Below are positions 17,977 to 26,853 of a stretch of DNA of 64,000 bases, one piece after another (the stretch's first letter is position 1; each line of letters opens with the position of its first letter). Position numbers and translations under genes: made by a program. The notes under the pieces were generated by a model that was given only the letters and a program-made list of their open reading frames with translations, was not told the origin of the DNA and ran no database searches. The DNA comes from CAVRQM01 sp963822705 (GTDB lineage: Bacteria; Pseudomonadota; Alphaproteobacteria; Acetobacterales; Acetobacteraceae). The stretch is taken from contig CAWGIX010000012.1 in NCBI GenBank assembly GCA_963822705.1, positions 372,001 to 436,000 on the forward strand, in the 5' to 3' direction.

Positions 17977-18822
17977 CTACGCGCACAGAAACCGGCGCAC
18001 GGCTTCGATCGTCGGCGCGTCCATCAGCGCCGGTGCGTGGCCGCAATCCGGCACCACGCGCACGGCCGCGCCCTCCTGCTGCATCCGGGCCAAGGTGGGC
18101 GCGTCGAGCAGGTCGCTGTGCTCGCCCCGCAGCACCAGGCGCGGCACGGCGATCTGTGACCAGAGAGGCCACATATCGATGTCGTTTGGCTCGGCGGCCA
18201 GAATCGGGGCGGCAATAGCGGGATCGTAGTGCAGCGCCAAAGCCCCGTCGGCCCCTGCGCGGCCGGCGTGGCGCGCCAGGTGCGCCCATTGCGCATCGCT
18301 CAGCGCACCGAACGGCGCATGCACCCGACGCAGATGCATCTCGAGGTCGGGCAAAGTGGCAAAGCTTTCGGGTGCCGCCGCCAGGTAGTCGCGGATGCGG
18401 GCCAGCGCCGCGGCGGGGATGAACGGGCCGATATCGTTCAGCACCAGACGCTCGATCGGGTTGCCCGGCATGGCCGCGACCGCCATGCCGCAAATGCCAC
18501 CCAGCGAGGTGCCGACCCAGCGCACCGGGCGGCCGATCACCGCCAGCAGATGCGCCAGCGCCGTGACATAGTTCGGCACCGTGTACAGGTCGGGCTGCGG
18601 CAGCCAGTCGGATCGCCCGCGCCCCGGCAGGTCCGGCGCGATCACCCGAAAATTCTCGGCCAGGCGTTCGGCCAGGAAATCGAAGTCGCGGCCGTTGCGC
18701 GTCAGACCGTGCACACAGACCACGGCCGGCGCAGCTTCATCGCCCCACTCCACCCAGGCCAGACGATGGAACGCGCCCGCCAGCGCGTATGGCGCGGTGT
18801 GCTCGCGCAAGCCTTCAGCCAT
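17977..18822 (-). CDS. Alpha/beta-hydrolase fold protein
   Basis: 281 residues from ATG 18822. Oxyanion region VVCVHGLTRNGRDF, nucleophile elbow GTSLGG (Ser106), PDLPGRGRSDWL, and catalytic His in PDCGHAPALMD near the C-terminus; an acid is likely in LRGEHSDLLD. Soluble, no signal. Substrate not predictable. Its start overlaps the end of the upstream GST-like gene by 8 nt, so the two are probably co-translated. Confidence 0.8.
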   Translation of the reverse strand: MAEGLREHTAPYALAGAFHRLAWVEWGDEAAPAVVCVHGLTRNGRDFDFLAERLAENFRVIAPDLPGRGRSDWLPQPDLYTVPNYVTALAHLLAVIGRPVRWVGTSLGGICGMAVAAMPGNPIERLVLNDIGPFIPAAALARIRDYLAAAPESFATLPDLEMHLRRVHAPFGALSDAQWAHLARHAGRAGADGALALHYDPAIAAPILAAEPNDIDMWPLWSQIAVPRLVLRGEHSDLLDAPTLARMQQEGAAVRVVPDCGHAPALMDAPTIEAVRRFLCA

Positions 18823-19471
18823 GCAGCGCACCCCATTCCGGCGGCTCGGCGGCCGCCTCGTCGTACCAGCGCTGCACCAGTTTGTGCGCCCGCACGGCCT
18901 CGCAATACGCCCAGCTATCGAGGGCCAGCTCCGGCTGATAAGAGAGGAACCGCGTCACCACCGGCGCATACATCGCATCCGCCGCGCCGAAATTTTCGCC
19001 GAACAGGAACGGCCCGCGCGCGGCAAACCGTTCCCGCGTTTCGCGCCAGATCACCTCGATGCGCGAAATGTTCTGCAAGGCTTCGGGTGTGCGGCCTTTT
19101 CCGGCCAGATCGTCGCGGCAAATGTCCATCGACATTTCCCGCCGCAACGGCGCGAAGCCGGAATGCATCTCCGCCGCGATCGCCCGTGCATGGGCCCGCT
19201 CGGTCCGCTCCGCCGGCCAGAGATCGGGGAAGAATTCAGCGCAATATTCGCAGATGGCGATGCTCTCCCAGATGCGGCTGCCGTCATGTTCCAGCAGCGG
19301 CACGGTGCCGCCGGGGCTGACCCGCCGCACCTCCGGCGTGGGCCCGCCACGCAGCGGAATCACCACCTCCTCCACCTCCAACCCGGCCAGGCGCACCGGC
19401 AGCCAGCCGCGCATGCTCCAGGACGAGAACCGTTTGTTGCCGATCACCAGGCGGTTTTGCGCCATGCCCAT
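18815..19471 (-). CDS. Glutathione S-transferase family protein
   Basis: 218 residues (ATG 19471 or 19465). N-terminal thioredoxin-like domain with LVIGNKRFSSWSMRGWLPVR (Ser in the G-site region), SPGGTVPLLEHDG and WESIAICEYCAE, followed by an all-helical C-terminal domain with GPFLFGENFGAADAMYAPVV. The pattern fits the zeta/YfcF-like GSTs. Cytosolic detoxification or isomerase activity is likely. Forms a two-gene unit with the alpha/beta hydrolase. Confidence 0.8.
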   Translation of the reverse strand: MGMAQNRLVIGNKRFSSWSMRGWLPVRLAGLEVEEVVIPLRGGPTPEVRRVSPGGTVPLLEHDGSRIWESIAICEYCAEFFPDLWPAERTERAHARAIAAEMHSGFAPLRREMSMDICRDDLAGKGRTPEALQNISRIEVIWRETRERFAARGPFLFGENFGAADAMYAPVVTRFLSYQPELALDSWAYCEAVRAHKLVQRWYDEAAAEPPEWGALHG

Positions 19472-19502
19472 CCCCTTGCCGCTGCGCTCCTAACGCGCGA
19501 AC

Positions 19503-20880
19503 GTGGCGCAAATCTTTGCTGCAGGACAGAGCATGGACGACCTCGCCACGCCGGTCTTCGACCAGGTCCGGCCCAACGATCTGGACTCGTTCTGGATGCC
19601 GTTCACCCACAACCGCGGCTACAAGAGCACGCCGCGCATGCTCGGGCGCGCCGAGGGCATGAGCTACTACACCCCGGACGGACACGAGGTGCTGGACGGC
19701 ACCGCCGGGCTATGGTGCGTCAACGCCGGCCACGGCCGGCGCGAAATCACCGAGGCGATCCAGAAACAAGCGGCGGTGCTGGATTTCGCGCCGACCTTCC
19801 AACTCGGCCACCCCATGGCGTTTCGCGCCGCAGCGAAGGTGGCGGAGCTGACGCCGCCGGGCCTGGACCGCGTGTTCTTTACCAACTCCGGCAGCGAGAG
19901 CGCCGATACGGCGCTGAAGATCGCGCTGGCCTACCACCGCGCACGCGGTGAGGGGCAGCGAAACCGGCTGATCGGGCGTGAGCGGGGCTATCACGGCGTC
20001 GGGTTCGGCGGCATCTCGGTGGGCGGCATCGGCGGCAACAGAAAACAGTTCAATGTGCTGCTGCCCGGAGTCGGACCACCTGCCGCACACGCACGCTCCC
20101 GAACACCAAGCCTTTTCACGTGGGCAGCCCGAATGGGGGGCGCAGCTGGCCGATGCGCTGGAGAATCTCGTGGCGCTGCACGGCGCGGACACCATCGCCG
20201 CGGTGATGGTCGAGCCGCTGGCCGGTTCCACTGGCGTGCTGGTCCCGCCGGTGGGCTATCTGCAGCGCTTGCGCACGATCTGCGACAAGTACGGCATCCT
20301 GCTGATTTTCGACGAGGTCATTACCGGGTTCGGCCGACTCGGCACCCCGTTCGGCAGCGAGCGGCTGGGCGTGGTTCCGGATATTCTGACCATGGCCAAG
20401 GGACTCACCAACGCCGCGGTGCCGATGGGCGCGGTCGCCTGCCATGAGCGCGTGTACCGCGCCATCGTCGATGGCGCCCCGGATGGGATCGAGCTGTTCC
20501 ACGGCTATACCTATTCGGGCCACCCGCTCGCCTCGGCCGCGGCGGTGGCCACCATCGACCTGCACCAGCGCGAGGACCTGCCCGGCCGGGCAAAGGCGAT
20601 GGAAACACCGTTCGAGGACGCGGCGCACGCCATGCGTGACCTGCCCAACGTGATCGACGTGCGCAATCTGGGGCTGGTGGCCGGCATCGAGCTGGCGCCG
20701 CGGCCGGGCAAGCCGACGGATCGGGCAGTGCGGGTGTTCCATCGCTGCTTCGATGCGGGGGTGCTGATCCGCACCACCGGCGACATCATCGCCCTCTCGC
20801 CGCCGCTGATCATCGAGCAACCCCAGGTCGAGCGCCTGTTCGGCATCTTGGGAGAGGCGATCCGGGCGGAAGCGGCCTAG
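19503..20880 (+). CDS. Class III omega-amino acid:pyruvate aminotransferase (one frameshift)
   Basis: PLP-dependent aminotransferase resembling beta-alanine/omega-amino acid:pyruvate transaminase. N-terminus SFWMPFTHNRGYKSTPRM, cofactor-pocket motif FFTNSGSESADTALKIALA, and RGYHGVGFGGISVGG. The frame breaks near 20072. The next frame carries DHLPHTHAPEHQAFSRGQPE, LLIFDEVITGFGRLG, the PLP lysine motif TMAKGLTNAAVPMGAV, and HGYTYSGHPLASAAA. Removing one G near 20073 joins the halves (PGV to DHLPH). Length after repair is about 458 residues, normal for the family. Confidence 0.8.
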
Positions 20881-20965
20881 TGACCGGCCGGAACGCTTTC
20901 TACATCGACTCGGAGCCTTGAACGCCGTTGAGCGTCATAAGCAGCAGCGGCAGGGAGACTGTCCG

Positions 20966-21172
20966 ATGAAACTGAGTGCCCGCAACCAATTCCCCGGCAA
21001 GGTGGTCGCCGTCCAAAAGGGCCAGACCACAGGGCATGTGCGCATCGATGTCGGCAATGGGCTGATCGTGACTTCCTCGATCACCAACGAGGCGATCGAC
21101 GAGCTTGCACTGAAGGTTGGGGACGAAGCGACGGCTGTGATCAAGGCGTCGGACGTGATGGTCGCCAAATAG
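20966..21172 (+). CDS. Molbindin-like molybdopterin/molybdate-binding protein (Mop/TOBE domain)
   Basis: 68 residues, the usual size of a single-domain molbindin. MKLSARNQFPGKVVAVQKG begins a TOBE/Mop fold, then GNGLIVTSSITNEAIDEL and VGDEATAVIKASDVMVAK. Binds oxyanions such as molybdate for storage or buffering, as known for Mop proteins. CAGGGAGA lies a few bases before ATG 20966. Directly followed by a possible broken molybdopterin-domain gene. Confidence 0.85.
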   Translation: MKLSARNQFPGKVVAVQKGQTTGHVRIDVGNGLIVTSSITNEAIDELALKVGDEATAVIKASDVMVAK

Positions 21173-21174
21173 CC

Positions 21175-21374
21175 GTGCGCGCGCGGCGGGCTTCCCGATA
21201 GTGGCGGCATTGGCGGCACTGCTGTGCGTCGCGCGGAGCTTGCCGAGACCGTTTTGATCGGCGGCGAGGTCGATCGGCCGTCAGGCCTCGGCGTGAGCGA
21301 TTTGGAAAAACTGCCGGCGTGGTGGAACTGGAGGTACGCTGAACTCCGCCGCAGACCTGGGAATGCGATTCTAG
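21175..21374 (+). pseudogene. Possible remnant of an exported molybdopterin-domain-like protein
   Basis: Three frames together read a signal-like stretch (FPIVAALAALLCVAR), then LAETVLIGGEVDRPSGLGVS, DLEKLPA and VVELEV. This looks like the start of a small exported protein with the sulfite-oxidase-type molybdopterin fold (the pattern 'tvtGaVerPltlslaDLeaLPa'). Stops follow in every frame by 21374, so at best a 5' fragment remains. The neighbouring molbindin gene fits a molybdenum theme. Short and frame-broken, so the call is tentative. Confidence 0.3.
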
Positions 21375-21661
21375 CGGCTGGCGCGTTGCATTCCCGCGGA
21401 TGTCACTGACAACAACACCCCCCCATCGTCGAGCGGGATCACGTGGTCGATCGCTGCATCCTCGGTCAGGGTACGCAGCGCCGCCGTCTGCGTGCCGGCA
21501 GGCAGGCTCAGGCCGGCACGATGGAGGGCCACCCCCAATTCGGCCTGGTGGCGCTTGCTCGCCCGGGCCATCGCCGCCAAGGCAGACAACACCAAGCCCA
21601 CCACGCTCGGGTCCATCCTCTCCTCGGCATCCATCGACGCAAAATCCAGGGTGATACTCAT
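21371..21661 (-). CDS. Small hypothetical protein
   Basis: 96 residues from ATG 21661: starts MSITLDFASMDAEERMDPSV, then LVLSALAAMARASKRHQAEL, and ends LDDGGVLLSVTSAGMQRASR. Mostly helical, with no signal, motif or family I recognise. Amino-acid composition looks coding. It stands alone between the molbindin region and an ~250-bp gap (21662-21911) in which I see no further gene. An alternative longer start at 21784 adds an unconvincing N-terminus. Confidence 0.45.
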   Translation of the reverse strand: MSITLDFASMDAEERMDPSVVGLVLSALAAMARASKRHQAELGVALHRAGLSLPAGTQTAALRTLTEDAAIDHVIPLDDGGVLLSVTSAGMQRASR

Positions 21662-21911
21662 GGGGCCGAATTTCGCTGGGGCATGGGGCGTCTCTTGCAC
21701 ATGACTTGCATGGGTAACGCTGATTTGTATTGCACGCCATGGCGTACCTGTCAATTTTTGTTGACCTCCCTTGCATGCGAACAAGCCGTTCCATCCTGGG
21801 CGTGCCGGATAGATCAGCGCTCTCGATAAATCAGCGCTCGCCCCACCGCATTATGCTCAGAGCGAAAACGATCGGGAGCGAAGGTCAAATCCCTCGCCCG
21901 CCGCCCTCAGG

Positions 21912-22385
21912 TCAGCCGGGCGGCATTGGACCGGGGTTGCGCAATGCCGCGTCGATCAGCTGAATCGCGTGCTGGCGATCGCCCAGAGCGATCGCACCAC
22001 GGGCCTCGGCGATCTGCTCGATAAGGGGGGAGCGCGCGGGAGCCTGCGCCGCCGAGGGGCGAACGGCCCGATCCAGCATCCGGCTTTCGGCGCGCTCGAG
22101 CGCTTCCTGCGCCTCGCCGGTACGGCCTGCCACCAACGAGTCGCGCGCGGCCCGCAAGAACGCCATCGGGCCGGCGTTCTCGTTCACCGGGGGCGCGGGA
22201 AGCCGCGGGGCGATACTGGAGCGGGTGTCGTCGGGAGTGATGTTGCTGGCCTTGTCGGACAACGGCAGGGACTGGCCGGTGCCAATCTCATTACCTGGCC
22301 GTACATACGGGGCTGGCACCTGGGCCAGCACGGGCAGCGGTGCCAGCAACGCAAGGATGGCGAGCGGAGCGCGACGATAGGTCAT
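21912..22385 (-). CDS. Exported hypothetical protein with helical C-terminus
   Basis: 157 residues from ATG 22385. The signal peptide (APLAILALLAPLPVLAQ) is followed by a low-complexity region and then a helical segment, MAFLRAARDSLVAGRTGEAQ, EALERAESRMLDRA and AIALGDRQHAIQLIDAALRN, resembling tetratricopeptide-like helices. Likely periplasmic; function unknown. It precedes yraN on the other side of a 74-nt gap, same strand. Confidence 0.55.
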   Translation of the reverse strand: MTYRRAPLAILALLAPLPVLAQVPAPYVRPGNEIGTGQSLPLSDKASNITPDDTRSSIAPRLPAPPVNENAGPMAFLRAARDSLVAGRTGEAQEALERAESRMLDRAVRPSAAQAPARSPLIEQIAEARGAIALGDRQHAIQLIDAALRNPGPMPPG

Positions 22386-22459
22386 GCCATGCACCTTTCG
22401 TGGTTGCGGTTGGGCATCTCTGTAAAGCGGGCGATCATGGCGAGCGTTGGGCAGCGAGC

Positions 22460-22849
22460 TTAAACTTCCGCCATCTCGACACGAAACGCGTCGGCAACTC
22501 GGCGCACCCGGCCCGCCCTGTCGACCAGCATGACATCGAAGCGCGTCGATGCGGCCTGCCACGCGGGATGCTCGGCCAATATTGCCTCGGCCGCGAGCAG
22601 AAGCCTTTGCTGCTGGCGCGCGGAAACGGCCCAGGCGGCCTGGGTGAGAGTGGGCCGCGCCTTCACCTCGATGAACGCCAACAAGTCCGCGCGGCGGGCG
22701 ACCAGGTCCACCTCTCCTGCATCAGTACGCAAGCGCCGTCCCAGCACCGTCCAGCCCTCCGCCTCCAGGGCGGTGCAGGCCACCTGCTCGGCATCACGTC
22801 CACGCCGGTCCGCGAGGGTGCCACGGACCCTGCGACCGGGAGAGGTCAC
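22460..22849 (-). CDS. yraN: YraN/UPF0102 family nuclease-fold protein
   Basis: About 129 residues from GTG 22849, which overlaps the upstream gene's stop (GTGA). The RecB/Holliday-resolvase-like core is visible: RGRDAEQVACTALEAEGWTV, RLRTDAGEVDLVARRADLLA and FIEVKARP (Asp and E-x-K catalytic-type residues), then FDVMLVDRAGRVRRV. UPF0102 proteins are small predicted nucleases of unclear role. Overlap with the AI-2E-type permease gene suggests translational coupling. Confidence 0.8.
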   Translation of the reverse strand: MTSPGRRVRGTLADRRGRDAEQVACTALEAEGWTVLGRRLRTDAGEVDLVARRADLLAFIEVKARPTLTQAAWAVSARQQQRLLLAAEAILAEHPAWQAASTRFDVMLVDRAGRVRRVADAFRVEMAEV

Positions 22850-23935
22850 TCGGCCAACACCCGCACGCGCGGCTTTTGCGGCTGCGGGAGCGTCCCGTGC
22901 ATGACGGCGTCCGGCGTGGCCCATTCGCGAACGAGCGTGAAGCCCACGCTGAGCAGCACCGGACCCACGAAAATTCCCAGCAGGCCAAACGCCAGCGCCC
23001 CGCCCAGCACGCCCAGCATGGTCAGCAGGAACGGCAGTTTTGCGCCACGCGCGATGAAATACGGCCGGATCACGTTATCCGACCCGCTGATGAACACCAC
23101 GCCGTAGGTGAACAGCAAGATCGCCGTCCAGGTGTGGCCGTTGGACAGCAGCCAGAAACAGGCGGGAATCCAAATCGCGGGCGCACCGATCGGCAGCACC
23201 GACATGCTGCCTGCGATCACCGCCAGCAACAGCGGTCGTGGCACGCCGGCCGCCCACAGCCCGAGTGCCGTCAGAATGCCCTGCACCAGGGCGGTTCCCA
23301 AAATGCCGTAGACCACGCCGCGCACCGTGGCTCCGGTGACGGCGATCAGCCGGTTCGCTTGCGGGCCGGCGATGCGCTCCAGCAGCGCGGTCAGAACGCG
23401 CGCCATGCGGTCGCCTGGCGGCGTAGAAGAAGAACGCGATCAGCAGCGCGAACAGGAACTCCAGCACGCCATTGGCCAGCCCCAGCACGACCGACAGGGC
23501 GAACTGCGCCAGCATGCCGAGATAGGGCCGGATGGACTCGGTGAGCGCCGAGATGTCCGCAGCCCAGCTGTCCCACAGATCGCCCACTGTCGGTCCCATG
23601 ATCGGGACGTCCCAGAGCCATCGGGGCGCCGTCGGCAGGCCGCCTTGCAGGGCGTTTTGCACCAGCAAGCGTAGATGCTCGACGTCGTTGGTAGCACCGG
23701 GAACCGCCAAGGCCAGCGGCATCAGCACGAGTACGGTCACGGCCAGCACCATGAGACCTGCCGTACCGCCGCGTCCCAACCGGGTTTTGGCACGCAGCCA
23801 GTTGAATAGCGGCCAGGTGCTGAACACCAGAATCGCCGCCCACAATATGGCGGAGACGAACGGCCGCAGCACCATGGCACAGCCGATCGCCACACCGCCA
23901 AGCATCAGGGTCATCAGCAGCCGCTCGGCTGTCAC
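22846..23935 (-). CDS. AI-2E family transporter-like membrane protein (one frameshift)
   Basis: Multi-span inner-membrane protein of the TqsA/PerM-like family. N-terminal spans LMTLMLGGVAIGCAMVLRPF and AILWAAILVFSTWPLFNWLR, then GLANGVLEFLFALLIAFFFY. The frame breaks near 23410 and resumes with GATVRGVVYGILGTALVQGI, VIAGSMSVLPIGAPAIWIPA and PFLLTMLGVLGGALAFGLLG, the signature C-terminal half. GTG 23935 is chosen as start because the first span begins there. Members export varied compounds; the substrate here is unknown. Confidence 0.7.
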
Positions 23936-24070
23936 GGCGAGCGATCCTGGGCGAGGCGCATGGCGTGGGTATCTGCCAAGCCATGCCTCGAAGCAAATCG
24001 GCCGGATGGCTGCGCTGGCCAAGCCGGAACCACGTCGCTACCGTCCGCGCCGGACTCAGGAGCCTCGGAC

Positions 24071-24859
24071 ATGCCCCGTTTCGCCGCCAATCTTTCGATG
24101 ATGTTCAACGAGATGCCGTTCCTGGACCGGTTCGGGGCTGCCGCACGGGCCGGGTTCAAAGCCGTGGAGTTCCTGTTCCCGTACGAGCATCCGGCAGCGG
24201 AAATAAGGCAGCGGCTGGACGATCACGGGCTGCAGGTGGTGCTGTTCAACATGCCGCCGGGCAACTGGGCCGCGGGCGAGCGCGGCATTGCCAGCCTGCC
24301 CGGGCGCCAGTCGGAATTTTCCGAGGGCGTTGTGCGCGCGCTCGACTATGCCGACGCGTTGGGGTGCAAGCTGCTGCATGCCATGGCCGGCATACCGCCG
24401 GACGGCACGCATCCATTGACCGCGGCGTCGGTGTTCGCGGCGAACTTGGCTGTTGCGTGCGAACAGGCGCATGCGGCGGGAAAGAAGGTGGTGATCGAGC
24501 CGATCAACCACCGCGACATACCGCGCTATCACCTGAACACGGCCGAGCAGGGTGCCGACATTATCGCCGCGATCGGGCCGGACCGGCTGGGGCTGCAATA
24601 CGACATCTATCATACGCAGATCACGCAAGGAGACGTCAGCCGCCGGATGGAGGCGCTGCTGCCGCTGATCGCGCACATGCAGATCGCCGACGTGCCCGGG
24701 CGAAACGAGCCCGGCACTGGCGAAATCGCCTGGGATTATGTTTTCCGCCGCATCGACGCACTCGGCTATACGGGCTGGATCGGCCTGGAGTACCGCCCGG
24801 CCGGCGAGACGGTGGCGGGACTGGGATGGCGAGAGCGATTCCGGTCGGTCCCGGCGTGA
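24071..24859 (+). CDS. hyi: Hydroxypyruvate isomerase-like TIM-barrel protein
   Basis: 262 residues. MPRFAANLSMMFNEMPFLDR and FKAVEFLFPYEHPA match Hyi/OtnI, with catalytic-type glutamates in VVIEPINHRDIPRYHLN and WIGLEYRPAGETVAGLGW, and the metal-site region LQYDIYHTQITQGD. Interconverts hydroxypyruvate and tartronate semialdehyde. Its stop overlaps the start of the reductase gene (GTGA), matching the known hyi-garR pairing. No glyoxylate carboligase gene is in the window. Confidence 0.85.
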   Translation: MPRFAANLSMMFNEMPFLDRFGAAARAGFKAVEFLFPYEHPAAEIRQRLDDHGLQVVLFNMPPGNWAAGERGIASLPGRQSEFSEGVVRALDYADALGCKLLHAMAGIPPDGTHPLTAASVFAANLAVACEQAHAAGKKVVIEPINHRDIPRYHLNTAEQGADIIAAIGPDRLGLQYDIYHTQITQGDVSRRMEALLPLIAHMQIADVPGRNEPGTGEIAWDYVFRRIDALGYTGWIGLEYRPAGETVAGLGWRERFRSVPA

Positions 24860-25740
24860 ACATCGGCTTCATCGGCCTGGGCATCATGGGCCAGCCGCTG
24901 GCCCTGCACCTGCACGCCGCCGGGCACGCGCTGTTCGTTCCCGATCGGCCGAGCCTCAGCTCAGATTTGCGTCGCATCGCCACGGTGCTCGGCGATCCGG
25001 CTGCCATCGCCGAGCACGCCGAAGGACTGTTCCTCATGCTGCCCGGCACGCGAGAAGTGGAGCGGGTCCTGTTCGGGGCGCACGGAGTGGCGGAGGGCCT
25101 GTCCAAAGGCAAGATCGTCATCGAAATGTCGTCGATGAGTTCCATTGCCGCGGCCGAGTTCGCCCGCCGCATCATCGCCCTGGGCTGCGACTGGCTGGAC
25201 GCCCCGGTGTCCGGCGGCGAGGTCGGCGCCAAGGCTGCCAGTCTCAGCATCATGGCCGGCGGCGCCCGCTCCGCGTTCGAGCGGGCCCTGCCGCTGCTGC
25301 AGGTGATCGGCAAGACCATCACCCATGTGGGCGAGGCGCCCGGGGCTGGCCAGACATGCAAGCTGGCAAATCAGATCGCCGTCTCGTTGACCCTCCAGGG
25401 GGTGGCCGAAGCCCTCACGTTCGCCCGTCGCGCCGGCGCCGATCCCGCGCGGATCCGCGAGGCGCTGATGGGCGGATACGCCGCCTCGCGGATATTGGAA
25501 CTGGAAGGCGATCGGATGATCGGCCGTCGCTTCGACCCGGGTTTTCGGGTACGCCTTCACCAGGCAGACCTCGATCTGGCACTGTCGACAGCCCGGGAAA
25601 CCAACACGGCGCTGCCCGGCACAGCGCTGTTACAGCAACTCTTTTCCGCGGTGGCGGCCAATTCGGGCGGGGAGTCCGATCACGCTGCGATCGTCACGGC
25701 GCTGGAGCGGCTTTCCGGAGAAGATCGCGAACCGGGATAG
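24856..25740 (+). CDS. garR: 2-hydroxy-3-oxopropionate (tartronate semialdehyde) reductase
   Basis: 294 residues, GTG start overlapping hyi. Beta-hydroxyacid dehydrogenase family: cofactor motif NIGFIGLGIMGQPLALHLHA, FLMLPGTREVERVLFG, substrate motif DAPVSGGEVGAKAASLSIM, and the catalytic lysine region GQTCKLANQIAVSLTLQGVA. Uses NAD(P)H to reduce tartronate semialdehyde to glycerate. With hyi it forms the lower part of glyoxylate/hydroxypyruvate use. Confidence 0.9.
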   Translation: MNIGFIGLGIMGQPLALHLHAAGHALFVPDRPSLSSDLRRIATVLGDPAAIAEHAEGLFLMLPGTREVERVLFGAHGVAEGLSKGKIVIEMSSMSSIAAAEFARRIIALGCDWLDAPVSGGEVGAKAASLSIMAGGARSAFERALPLLQVIGKTITHVGEAPGAGQTCKLANQIAVSLTLQGVAEALTFARRAGADPARIREALMGGYAASRILELEGDRMIGRRFDPGFRVRLHQADLDLALSTARETNTALPGTALLQQLFSAVAANSGGESDHAAIVTALERLSGEDREPG

Positions 25741-25763
25741 CCAGCGGATTTCCTAAACAGGCG

Positions 25764-25792
25764 TTGAAATTGCGACCCGGACCCCGTAGGCT
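25764..25792 (+). promoter_or_regulatory. Possible sigma-70-type promoter of the XRE gene
   Basis: TTGAAA (25764-25769) and TAGGCT (25787-25792) with 17-bp spacing, ~60 nt before the XRE start. The -35 is good; the -10 matches only partly. Confidence 0.35.
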
Positions 25793-25854
25793 GCGTACCT
25801 GCTAGAAACTGAGACATACTCGCCAGGCATCGCGACGGAAGGTCCGGCCCCTTT

Positions 25855-26736
25855 ATGCGCTTCACGGAAATTGGCCAGCAACTCCGGGCCTACCGGCTGG
25901 AATCAGGGATGCGGGCCGAGGAGATTGCCGCCCGGCTTGGGGTGTCGCGGGCGGCGCTTTATCGCTACGAGAAGGGCGACGTCATAAAACTGGATACCAT
26001 CCAGCGCCTCGCCGAGATGCTCAAGATCTCGCCGCTTTCTCTGCTTGGTATTGGCGTCGAGTACTACAATCGTCCTATCGCTTTCTTCGAGCGGCTGCGC
26101 CAGTTGGAGGAGACGTGCGACCAGATTCTCATGCTGGACGGACCGGTCTGCTATCTCACCACCTCCGATGCCTATGACGCGGTGCTGGCCGAGGCGCTCG
26201 AAGAGGGCGCGTCCGGCACCGAGGCAGACCGAGCGAGCCAGCGGAACGCGGTCGAGCAGACGCAAGGCCTGTTGGCGACGCGCAAGCGTCAGTTCGGGAT
26301 TCGGCGGCCGGGCATCATTTGCATGATCTCGGCCGTTCGGTTGCAGGCGTTTCTGCGGTCGGGGATCGCGCCGGACCTCGAGCTGGGCGAGCGAACCCGC
26401 CGCCAATGCCAGTTGACGGCCGCGGCCGAAGTCGAGGCAATGGCCGCGCTGATGGACGCCCAGCCGATTGGGCTGCAGTTCGGAGTTCTGGCAGGCCCGG
26501 AACCGTCCGGCGGTTTTGTTCTCGTGCGCGCGCGGGACCGCGCCACGGTCGCGATCAACCCGTTCCGCCCCGACGAGCGACCGGACTCGGCAAGCGGGGT
26601 GGCGATGATCACCGCAGCCGACGAGGCTCTCGCCGCGCACCAGCGGGTGGCGGAGGCACAGTGGCGAGAGGCGCTGAAGGGCGCGGCGGGGGCAGCGAAG
26701 CTGCGCGAGCTGGTAGCGGAAAACCGCCCGGGGTAA
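25855..26736 (+). CDS. XRE-family transcriptional regulator with C-terminal sensing domain
   Basis: 293 residues. N-terminal helix-turn-helix: IGQQLRAYRLESGMRAEEIA, ARLGVSRAALYRYEKGDVIK (residues ~25-44) and LDTIQRLAEMLKISPLSLLG. The following ~220 residues form an effector-type domain containing RLRQLEETCDQILMLDGPVC and QFGIRRPGIICMISAVRLQA; I do not recognise the ligand. Located after hyi-garR and before the prenyl synthase gene on the same strand; its targets cannot be inferred. Confidence 0.75.
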   Translation: MRFTEIGQQLRAYRLESGMRAEEIAARLGVSRAALYRYEKGDVIKLDTIQRLAEMLKISPLSLLGIGVEYYNRPIAFFERLRQLEETCDQILMLDGPVCYLTTSDAYDAVLAEALEEGASGTEADRASQRNAVEQTQGLLATRKRQFGIRRPGIICMISAVRLQAFLRSGIAPDLELGERTRRQCQLTAAAEVEAMAALMDAQPIGLQFGVLAGPEPSGGFVLVRARDRATVAINPFRPDERPDSASGVAMITAADEALAAHQRVAEAQWREALKGAAGAAKLRELVAENRPG

Positions 26737-26853
26737 CGCCCCGACCGCCAGCGCTCAAACCCGGCCTTCCCGCTTGGCTTGACCAATACTTCCGGCCCGC
26801 CGATATGCTTTCGCTGCCCGAGCGCGGGTGGCCAGCCACCTTGCGGGAGAGGC

